The notes under the pieces: generated by a model | Database searches by the model: none | What the model saw: the letters and a program-made list of their open reading frames with translations, nothing else | What the model was told of the DNA's origin: nothing | Program-made: the position numbers and the translations under genes | Shown here: positions 11,801 through 23,724 of the stretch, in pieces | Layout: every line of letters starts with the position of its first letter | Numbering within the stretch: position 1 is the stretch's first letter | DNA from: Channallabes apus | Taxonomy: Eukaryota; Chordata; Actinopteri; Siluriformes; Clariidae | NCBI GenBank assembly: GCA_030522415.1 | Contig: CM060107.1 | Coordinates: forward strand, 22,480,071 to 22,544,070 | Length of the DNA: 64,000 nucleotides | Reading direction: 5' to 3'

Positions 11801-14800
11801 TATACTTTTTTCTTCTTTTTCGAGATTAATTTGAAAGTCTAGTGGATAAAGCGGACTGCGGGACTGTAAAACATGGTTTGTTATTTTCCAGTTAAAAAAA
11901 AAAAAATCTCTCTACTACTGCTCTTACTCCATGCTCACCATATGTATTTTATTAAGTCCTGAATAGTAAGAAAAGCCAAGAGATAGTCCCTGCTTCCTCT
12001 ATTGTGGTGTGAGTAATGCCCACCAGGGGGCAGTGTTGTATCAGGCCATAAGTATTGTGAGTGTCTCTGCTGCGTAATAACTGCATATACAGAGTTTTCT
12101 AGGGGTTAGAGGATACATTTACAATATTTTCTCCGCGCATAGACATGCACTTGTCTGGTAGATGTCATGCAATGTATAGCAAAATATAGACACACAGACT
12201 AAATAAACAATTACTAAATGTGCGTATGGTAAACAACGGAGCGAATAAGCCATCCTGTCTAATATAAAGTGTGGTAGAAAAATAAACAAGGTTCATGGTT
12301 TAATGCCGTAGTTCCCACGCCTGTCACCTCCTGCACATTTTTGCATCTTGGAGTAGCAGCTAGTCTTAATTCTTAAAGAAAGGACCAAATTCATTACTTC
12401 TTCCCTATAGATCAGTCAAAATAAGAATGAATGAATGAATGAAGGTGTTTTATTTAAGTCGCTTGCATCAGTTTTGATTAGACCACAGTTTCCCCATTGG
12501 GGTTAATAAAGAGTTATCTTACTGACTACTTAGTTCTGATTTGTTACAAGGTGTTTGGTCACTTTTTATTTTTTATTCTTTAATAGAAGCAGCTTTGACT
12601 GTAGTTCCAGCTGAAAGGCTTATATGAATCCGTGTATGCTGGGAATTTCACGGTGGACGCTGCACATAACCGGATTAAAAACAAGTGCATGATTGTTGAC
12701 CTTGTCGATTCTTCCGAGAGCGGAGGCTTCCTGTAGAGTCTCAAGTGGTACAGTCAGAGATAAAACTTTACATTTTAAATAAAGACATCTACAACAGTAC
12801 TTGATGTGCTGTTTCGCTTATACCGAGGTAAGAACGTGAGAAAGGAATGACCTTTTTTTTTTCTGGCTGTTGTCATGAAAGTGTGCCGCAACCACCATGT
12901 TGTTGATTGCTTTTTTTACATTTTATTCAAAGTGTCAATTTCTTTTGCAGTTGGGTTTCACAGTACACATGATATATTAACAGGAAAAAGGGCGGGTGAA
13001 GCCAAACTAAGTATCTGACAGCGTGAAGCATAATAGCTGTAGAAAACATTTCCTGGTTTCCTGCTCTTTCTTCTGTCGGGCCACATGAAACGATATTGCT
13101 TGATTTCCGAAGCAAAATGACACCAGACAATTCTGAGGAATTTTGATGTGTATTTGCACGTTCTGTTCCTCTTGGGAAAATTGTCACGATGATGATCTAC
13201 ACACTATTGCTGCTTAATTTCAAACAATCACATTTTATAAACAGTCTAGTATAATCAGATCATTATTATAAATATTATAATAATTATTATCATATTTACA
13301 TATTAATTGACCAGATGTGAGACTGTAAAAACATTTTACTGTGGACGTTTTGTGGAATCTTGCTTAGTTTCCAAAAAGCGAATTTGTTTTGCAGGGAGGA
13401 AAACACTGTGTTTTTCCAATGTATTTGAAGCATCTTGAATGTTTTGCCTGGCGCACTGTATGAAGAAAAAAAAACAATTACCCTGATTATGATGGTTTGC
13501 TCCTCTTGTGTGTTTGCGTGTGTCTGAGCAGAAGATTACCCTGCAGGAACATGGCTCGGGGATGAAAATAACCCGGAGATGCGTGTGCGCTGTCCCGTGT
13601 CTCAAGCAGACATGCTGCACATCGGCAGTAATTGCCGCACGCCAGAGAAGATGGCGCTCACGCTGCTGGACTACCTGTTCCACCGTGAGGTGCAGGCCGT
13701 CTCTAACCTGTCGGGGCAGGGCAAGCACGGCAAGAAGCAGCTGGATCCGCTCATGATCTACGGCATCCGCTGTGAGTATCCCACACACCACTACTCACAC
13801 GTGTGCAAAACTCCACAATGTTTTATCACAGCCTTTCATCACGCAATTCCTTATAAGGACTTCAAAATCAAGAAAAGTTGTGCGTTCATACCTATTCTTT
13901 CGACTTCATTCCCGTTTGTTTAGCTCTTGTCATTGGTTTATGGTATGTAACCGTGCTGATAAAATTGCAATCCTGATTGGTCAGAACATTCCTAGCCAAT
14001 TCCCTCCCATCAAGGTGACGCCTTCCAACCAGGGAGGGCGAAGAGGATCACAGTGCACCTTCGGCATGCGCGAACCTACAAATGGCCATGATCGGTTAGT
14101 GTCGCCGTGATTGTCTTCGGGGAGTGGGAAGGCATACCCACACTCTCACTTCAATCTGCTCTCTAGAATCCCGGTCGCGGATGGCTGTAGCGTCACCCCG
14201 GGAATTGAACTCAAAATCTCCAGAGGACAGAGGGTGAATGTGTTTCCGTTACGCCACTCGCGAGCCTAGTGCCGCCTTTTCATGCATCCTTTCTGTTATG
14301 TTATTAGACGGTAATTCTGAAATGACGTACGAGGCTTTAGATTATTTTCTATTTTCCGAAATATTTGAACAACAAGTTGAATTTGTGCTTCTTGGAGAGA
14401 AAGGCTGTGAGTGAAAATCTAAAGGATTAGCCTAGAAAATGGAGCTCTACTTAAATGCCAATTGAACATTTATTTACACTGAGATTTGCTGCTAGATGAC
14501 TCTTTTCCCAAGCCAGTATTCTCTGGCATGCCTCTGGCATCTCACACACACTCAGAGTCGGTATCCTACCAAAAAATGTCAAAGCTCAGAGTTCCAAACC
14601 TAACATATAAAGTAATCCGTCATTAATCTAAAACTTCTGTTGCTCTCAGGATCCGAGTTTTTTATTTTTCCCCTCCTCAAGGCAGGTTTAAACAGCTTGG
14701 GGTCAATCTTCATTACATAGTGTCTGCTGTGATACGGCACAGACTGAATGCCCGAGGGAATCCAAAGCGCCATTCACAGAGATCATGTGTCACCGTCCAA

Positions 14801-17262
14801 GTAACGCACTAATGAGTTTGAATGGAGCTCTGCGAGAAATGACGAGAGCACCGCTTTTTCGGTCGTGACCTTCCTCGCAGTTGGCTTATGTAGTACGACT
14901 GACTTGAGGGAAGTCATTTAAACATTAAATAAATCTAAGTCGCACTATAAACGAACTGCTAGGAACGTTGATAATTAAGGTACGGGTGATCGTTTCATCT
15001 ATCAACCAGAAAGTACTGCTGTGTAATACTATCATAATATAAAGCAGAGTTTTCCTACATACATCGTTCCCTGAGCGTGCCAAAGTTTATATTCGTTGTG
15101 TATATAAGGGAGATGAATAGTGTGGAAACACACACACGCGCATACACCCACGTATACATACACATACACTGCTGCTGAGGAATGAATCAGTGCATAGTGT
15201 GCTTCGATAGCTCAGCCACACCCAGTCGCGTTCGTCCCACCTCCCCCGCTCCCAGTGCCAGTGTGACCTCCTGAAGGCTTCAGGTCAGTTCCCCAGAGTC
15301 TCGCCCTGTGTGTAGCCGCACACACTCCCTTATTGTTAGTGTAACGGTCAGGGGTTTCCGTTGTCTTATCGTACACTGGGTGTGTAGCTGGATCAGGGAT
15401 GTGAGGATGACTCATTGTTAACATGATTTAGGCGTGCATAATATTATTGTGTATATTATTGAAGGACCAAATATATTCACATATAACGGTTTTTCATATA
15501 TTCTGGATCCTATTTGGTATCTACAAAGTCACATGTTTATAATCGGTTCCGAGTTAAAGAAAATATAACCGGTACTCAAAATTATTGTTTGTTTGTTTAT
15601 TTATTTATTTCTGAAGTATTAAAAAGACATTTCGTAGCCACTCATGACGTGTTATTAGTAAAAGCTCCTAGAGTAGCATAATTCCAAATTTACTAGTGAG
15701 TATAGAAGTTATGTCGACACCTGAGTAGGGTTGGGTATCGTTTGGGTTTTTTTCGATACCGGTGCCAAATCGATACTTTGAAAACGGTACCGGTGTCTGA
15801 ACCGATACTTTTAAGCCACAAAATTATAGTGGATGACTCAAGAATTAATTTTTATTGAACAAAAAATTTTATGCTTAAAATTGAACAATATATTAAAAGT
15901 TTAAAGTATATATGAATATATAAGCTTCACATTTTAGCAATTCTTTTGCAGAAATTTCACCATATTTGCCTTTTCTGTCAAAATATGACACCTTTCCTGA
16001 CTTATTGCCCTGCACAGGACATGCATAGCCTTCTTTACAGTGGTAAATGGGGTCACTGTTGTAGTGCTACTAGTACAGGCTGGAAAGCCATAATTATAAA
16101 CAGAATCCATGTTACATTAGTATTTTACAAATCGTTTGACTATTTGTTAGCATGAATGCAAGATTTGCATTTTGTTATTAACATTACATTATCCTACTAC
16201 TAACCTGCGGAAAGTCTGCTGTCGGCATCATAATCTGTGACACCTTTTTGCTACGGTTGGTGTGACTGGGGCTGAGGCTCGTCCACACTGATAGCGCCAG
16301 CTGTTGTCCACAAGCTGTTAAACACGGTGCCTCCCTCTGCTTTTAACTTTATTCCGTCTGCCCTCGAATGTTTCATTAGATTTAACGTGTTTCCGCCTTT
16401 ACACGCAACTACTGTGAAACATTCGCTGCACGTCGCTGTGTCGGAATCCTTTCTTGTGAAATACAGCCACACTTTCGACCGTTTAGTTTTAGGCATTTTA
16501 ACGAAAGTTTAATTTAGCATGCTAAGCTATCGGTAGACCGCCTGCTGCCGTCAGAGCGAGTGTAACGTTAGTTACTGCATTCACGCGCATGTCGGATGGT
16601 CTCTCATTTCCGGATGATTTGTGCTTTTAATTTTTTTTTAATCTAATAAACTAATAATCTACAAAAATATATGAATCTAGAGAACAAATATTTCAATCGA
16701 CAGTTCAGACATTTAAGTGGCACCGAAATGAGGCACCGAAATTCGCGTTCTGTTTCGGTCCGGTACATACCGGTTCTATAGGTACCGGTGCCATTCTATT
16801 GGCACCGGTGTTCGGTACACAACCCTACACCTGAGCATCAAAACTGTCTATGCTTTGTAAACATTATTCCACCTTTCAGGTAGATCTAACCTCAACTCTT
16901 CTGGCCAGGATTTCCGCTAGATTTTGAACATGATCCCAAGAGTGTTAGTGAAATTAGACACCGATGTCAGGCAAGTAGGCCTGGGCCATAGTTGGCATCC
17001 CAGGTCATCTCAAAGGTCTTCAGTGTTTTGTTTATTTTTTTTCTCAAACCTTGGCAAAAAGTTCTTTATGGAGTGTGGATTGTGCACAGGGGCGTTGTCA
17101 TGTTGGAACAGTTCTGGGCTTTTCATTCGTTTGTTCATCTTCTATGCCGCTTATCCTGTACAGGGTCGTGGAGGGCCTGGAGTCTCTCCCGTTAGACTTT
17201 GAGTACGAGGCGGGGCACGTCATGGAAAAGGTGTCAATCCGTCACAGGGTTCACACACACAG

Positions 17263-17317
<55 letters not shown>

Positions 17318-20300
17318 AGGCAATTTGCGAATGCCAGTTAGCCTAATCTGCATGTCTTTGGATCGTCGGAGGAAACCCACCGTGTGGGGAGAACGGACAA
17401 ACTCCAACACAGACCAAAGGCGAGAATCGAACCGAAGACCCTGGAGGTGTAAGGCCACAGTGCCAACCACTACGACACTAAGCCGCCAGTTTGAGTCTTT
17501 TATCAGTGGTGTCAAAAGTATTCACATTCATTACTTGAGTAGAAGTATAGATACTAGGGTTCAAAAATACTTCTTTAGAAGTTGAAGTATCAACCCAAGC
17601 TTTTTACTTAAGTAAAAGTTTAAAAGTACTGGTTTCAAAACTACTTAAAGTATAAAAGTAAAAGTACCGTGAGGGGCGACAAAAGCATTAAGGGGGGGGG
17701 CGTTGTGCGCGTTCTTATCATGCGACGGGGGGGGAGTTGCGCGTTCTGATTATAAAAATAGAGTAACGAGGCTATTTTTAAAAAGTAAGGAGTAGAAAGT
17801 ACAGATAATTGCTTAAAAACATAAGGAGTAGAAGTAAAAAGTCGGCTGAAAAATAATTACTCCAGTAAAGTATAGATACCCAAAATTTCTAATTAAGTAA
17901 GGTAACGAAGTATTTGTACTTCGTTACTTGACACCTCTGTCTTCTAGTTCCAGTCATTTTAATGCTACTGCATCCAAAGACATTCTAGACAACTGTGTTA
18001 CAAGGGACTTTTGTTTTTATATCAAGAAAGCAGTAAAATTTTTACCTCCTGCATTTTTAGTGGCTAGAATCTGAAGGTTAATTATTAATCAACTTTATTT
18101 ATATAACTAAATAATTCGAATGAAATTGTGTTGATTTTTCTTCTTATGAACGCCAGATTAAATTCTTACATGAGAATCAATTTTTTTTGGCTTCTGTTGT
18201 TTTAGGTCATCTGTTCCACAAGTTCGCCATCACCGAATCCGACTGGTACCGCATCAAACAGAGCATCGACTCCAAGTGTCGCACAGCCTGGAGGCGGAAA
18301 CAGCGCGGCCAGAGCCTGGCGGTCAAGAGCTTCTCCCGCAGGGTACCGGCTGCCCGCACCGGCTCAGGTAACAGTGCCATGACCCATTCATCATAGGCAC
18401 TTGTTTTAGTCTTTTGTTTGATAGTTTCCGCGTACGAGCATCAGCTGTTCTGCGCTCTCCAGAGAAGCCCCAACCTCTCGGCAGGGTTCTCAACAACAGA
18501 TGGTTGCAATCGTGGCGTAATGCTTCCTGTTTCCTCCTCTCGGAGATCTGTGGGCTACCGCTTCTGACCTGCTGGCACACATCCAAATATCCTGTATGAG
18601 CCCACCAGAGTGGCCTGAAAAAAACTTTCAAAAAACTTTTTTCCAAGTGGCCCTTGGAAACTCCCCCGTAGTTTAAGCAGTTATTTGGTGATGATGCAAC
18701 GGACAGCGAGGGGGGAGAGATTCTGCCTCGGAAAAGCACCTGCAAAAATACAGATCATTTAAAGGTCAAGATAAAGCCAGTTCAACATTTGCTCATTTCA
18801 CGTGATTATGTGATTTTCACTCTATGATTTTACATTGTCTGCGTATCAGAATTAACTTTTTCAGAATTAATTTAATTTTAGTCATTTTATTTATGTTGGT
18901 TAAAGCGCAAACATTTTCTATTTTCATTTCTGTTTTCATAATCATCAGTTCTCACTTCAAGTTTGAAGTTACAGGCATCAGTCATTCATTAAAGTAACTA
19001 ATTACATTACAAAATTACTGTCTTTAAAAAGTCATCAGTTAGGTTACAGCGTCACTTTCTGATAAAAGTAACTACTTAGAAAACTTTTCCATTGGCAGAA
19101 AATTAAAACTTTGTGATTCCTCATGCATGTTTTTTTAGTCAACACCTTTATAATTATTCTACCATCATCACTCAGCGAACTTTGGCCCGTAATCTGTTAA
19201 CCACTAATACCCCAATCTCACATACGCGGTTTCGCGCGGTGGCCGTAAGTACGGTTCATCCTGATCCACCGGGAGTTTTGGCGCTGTGATTAGGTCTCCA
19301 TCTTTCCGCACATCAAACCACATAGATGAGATAGGGGTATAACAGCAGCAATAACAGAGGGGGGCGGGGCTTGTAGGACGACGTTTACACGACTCTGTAG
19401 CCAATCAAGGGCGTCTGTGAGTTCACGCAAGCAGAAGGAGCGGATAGTGCTGTCCTCCGAGTGTGTTGCGTGAGGGAGCAGTTCGAAAAGATGCGTTCGG
19501 CTGGCGTCACGGGATTCGGAGGAAACACGTGATAGTCTTCGGCCCTCCAAAATCCAAAACATTCAAGTAAATATGGAGCAGCAGTCCGTCCAGGTGGTAT
19601 TTCCGGGTGCAAATTCCACAAGGAATCCCCAGTGACCCTGAGCAGCATAAGGCAGAAAGGCACAAAACAGGCAGAAATTGTTGTCAGTTTTTGAGAAAAG
19701 TCTCAGTCAATGTGACGTTTCTAAGAAAGTGCTACTTACGCTTGCAGCTGGTCAGTAGCGTGTATCAGCCAGCCTAGGTGTGGCTGCATCGACCACTGTG
19801 ATGATAACGAGTGTTTAGGCTACGGGGCTACGTTTACGTTTCACTGCAGGGGTACAAGTGTGTTTGGATTGCTCGCAGGCGCGTCCGTGTTGTGTTTTCA
19901 GTGGTGGGTTGCGCTGTATAAACATGTGTAGTTTGGACGTTACACAAGCGTGTCAGGAGTGCATGACGGAGTTTCCATAAGCGTGAAGTAGACGTATGTC
20001 TGTATACTCGCTATAAGGTATATGCGCAGCATGTGTGGCCTACGCGGATGTAAATACGGGTTTGCCCGGGTCTTATCGGATCGCTCAGCGTGTAGCTCAC
20101 GCGTAAGTCCGAGAGATTGTGTTTACGAGAGATTCAATATATAGCGTCTCTTAATTGCATCATCTTTCCTGTTATCGTTAAGTAGCGTGTGTCTCTGTCT
20201 TTACTCGTCTTCCTTTCCCAAAGCAGTCACTTGACATAACAATTGCATTGACATTGCTGTTGTGAGGAACGTGAATATGTAATGTAGTGTGTGTGTGTGT

Positions 20301-20588
20301 GTGTGTGCGCATGCAGAGGTAGCAGAAACAGCATCTTTGGAAAGCTCCACACAGCAAGCGCTCCAGTACGCACTGGCTGGTGCAGCCCAACAGGTCCAGA
20401 TCCACCGCATAGGAGAAGATGGACAAGTGCAAGTAGTGAGTACACACACACGGACACACACACGGACACACACGGAAACACATGCACGGACACATGCAGA
20501 ACACTGATGCTTGTAAGTTCCTCTGTTTTGTATTTGAAACAATGTAAACATTTATGTACTGTGTTTTGTCCTCAGTTTCTAACGGACG

Positions 20589-20642
<54 letters not shown>

Positions 20643-22639
20643 TATCACCACAGGAGAGTGTGTGCGTGAGGTCCGGTGCAGTGTGCATGTTAATGTTAGC
20701 GGTTAATAAAGCTGAGCTTTGAAAGTCAAAGGCTTCCTGTGCTCCTCTCAAGAGCCTTTCATTGACCTATGAACCATACAGCTGCATTTGGTCACCACCC
20801 CCCCCCCCCCGCACCCCTCCACCCCCCACACAATTTCTTGCCATGTATACGCTTCAGATTAGTACGGAGGGGTTTGAGATGTAGCCTATAGCCTATACGC
20901 TTTGCCAACTGTATTATTTGTCTCATGCTGTGTTGGAGATGAACAGCTGTGGTTAATTAATGTCGTGTGAATTAAAGTCGTGGTGGTTTGCAAGATTTCC
21001 TTTTTTTATTATTTTTTTTAATTCGTTTATTTTTTTATATTCTTCTCCAACTCCGTGACATGGCTGTATGATCTGTTTGCCTCGCAGTAAAGGTTTTGCT
21101 CAGTCTTTCCATTGACCGCCTGAACGATGCCAGAAAAACGTTCGAGAGACCATTTCAGAAGCGCGGCCAAGCGCTGACTGATTTAAATCATTAAACGTTC
21201 AAGAGAAGCAGTAAATTCATTTCGGCAGGTCAAGAGGGATGAAAGACGCATGATAACAAACTGACCCACGGAGTGGTCCCGTGAGATTAAGACGTCGAGC
21301 CCTAAATCATACATTCATACCATACGCGTGAAATAATACTGTAGTGTTGATTTAACGATTTTTCTGACCTATCGGTCGCTACGACGCTCCGAAGGCTCGT
21401 GAACGCCGTTATATATTTTTTTCCCCCTACAGTAGCAGGGGCAGGTAGACGAGAGAGTCGAACAAGGAGCCAGGACCTGCCGCTTAGTTGTTATTAGACT
21501 CTTGATATTACACAGGAGCTTAGTGAGGCTGGACGCAGTTAATGCACTAGAGGAAACGTAAAGCCACACGCACTGGCAGGACCAGACCTCTGATGGCGGC
21601 TGCAAGAATTGTGGTTTTAACATGCACAGGGGAACCGAGCGAGGCCTCGATTTTATGCATGAGAACAGCTGCCATGACACACAAACTCACACACACACAC
21701 ACAAACATGCTCTTTTTTCTCTCCCCCCCTTCAGATTCCACAGGGACACCTCCATATAGCTCAGGTGCCACAGGGAGAGCAGGTGCAGATCACGCAGGAC
21801 AGTGAGGTAAGACAAACCTTCTGGGTGATAATAACTTCCCACCCCACCCTCTCTCTCCCTCTCTCTCCCTCTCCCTCTCTCCCTCTTTCTCTCCCTCTCT
21901 CTCCATCTCTCTCTCTCCCTCTCTCGCTCTCTCCCTCTCGCTCTCTCCCTCTCTCTCTCCCTCTTTCTCTCCCTCTCTCTCCCTCTCTCTCTCCCTCTTT
22001 CTCTCCCTCTCTCTCCCTCTCTCTCTCCCTCTTTCTCTCCCTCTCTCTCCCTCTCTCTCTCCCTCTTTCTCTCCCTCTCTCTCCCTCTCTCTCTCCCTCT
22101 TTCTCTCCCTCTTTCTCTCCCTCTCTCTCCCTCTCTCTCTCTCCCCCTCTCTCTCTCCCTCTCTCTCTCTCTCCATCTCTCTCCCTCTCTCTCCCCCCCT
22201 CTCCCCCTCTCTCCCTCTCTCTCCCTCTCTCTCCCTCTCCATCTCTCTCCCTCTCTCTCCCCCCCTCTCTCCCCCTCTCTCCCCCTCTCTCCCTCTCTCT
22301 CCCTCTCTCTCCCTCTCCATCTCTCTCCCTCTCTCTCTCCCTCTCTCCCTCTTTCTCTCCCTCTCCCTCTCTCTCCCCCTCTCTCCCTCTCCCCCCCCCC
22401 CTCTCCCTCTCCATCTCGCTCCATCTCTCTCTCTCTCTCTCCCTCTCCCTCTCTCTCCATCTCTCTCCATCTCTCTCCCTCTCCCCCCCCCCTCTCTCCC
22501 TCTCTCTCTCTCTCCCCCTCTCTCCCCCCCCTCTCTCCCTCTCCCCCTCTCCCTCTCTCTCGCTCTCTCCCTCTCTCTCTCTCTCCCCCCCCTCTCTCCC
22601 TCTCTCTCTCTCCCCCTCTCTCCCTCTCTCCCTCTTTCT

Positions 22640-22670
<31 letters not shown>

Positions 22671-22694
22671 CCACTCTCCCTCTCTCTCTCCCTC

Positions 22695-22732
<38 letters not shown>

Positions 22733-23690
22733 TCTCCCTCTCTCTGTAGTCTAGATGTCACTGGTCTCAGAATGTGGCACACACCCATGCGTGCTGACGC
22801 TAAGCCAGCTCCTTTTCAAAATTCCGAGTTTGTTTTTCATATCCAAGTTTTAAAAGGGTGACGGATGAGCGAGGGCCCTCTTTTCTTTCCGTCTTCAGTC
22901 GAGCATTTAGCGGTCACATCTCGACAGATCCAGCAACCGTTAACTAAAAAAATCCTGTTGATGGCAAGCGCATTAACACGCAATCATGACTCGCAGCGGT
23001 CATTCCTTGAGAGTGAGAATCGCTCCGAGAGCACGATCGTCTCCTCCAATGCAATGCCTTTCATTTCCCGAGGTTTTTAAAATCACTCTGGGAATAAATT
23101 GTATAAGCGGTAATTGCATGCGAGTTACATAACATCCATCTGGACACCAATGGCGCAACAATAATCATATGTTAAGCCTCAAGGAGCCAGTTGTATATAA
23201 ACGAATTAAGATGTTATCTGAGAAATAGGAATAAAGGTAATAGAGTAGTTTCCTGTGGGTTTGAGGGCCCTGATTGGCCTGATGCGCGACCGCAGTTTAG
23301 AGAGATTTTCTATTTTTCACCAGCTATTTGCTTTCTCCATGGGCTCTTCATAATCAGTGTGTTCCTGTGTTTTTTTTCTTTTTTTGCCCCCCCCCCCAAC
23401 CCCTCGCCCCCCTTCCTTTTCAGTTCCCTTTCTGCTCTTTAATCTCGACACTTCGAGTGTTCCTTTAATGTGTTGTATTTATTTAGTCTGATTTCCTCTC
23501 TCTCTTTTCACGCTCTAGAGTAACAGTGCAGAGGATCACAAAAGTGTTTGCCATCAGATCATAGCTTTTAAAGCATAAACAGCATAGTTTTTTTTAGGAA
23601 AAAAAAGCAGACATCATTTTGCTTTGCATTTATCTGTTGCAGAACACTTTAAACAAGGAACATTTGCCCATGGTTTTTAGGATGTTCAAT

Positions 23691-23724
<34 letters not shown>

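Noticed and set aside
21687..22788. Long open frames on both strands (up to ~330 codons) of Arg/Glu or Ser/Leu/Pro
   Set aside because: They are translations of the CTCTCC polypyrimidine tract and contain no domain-like sequence.
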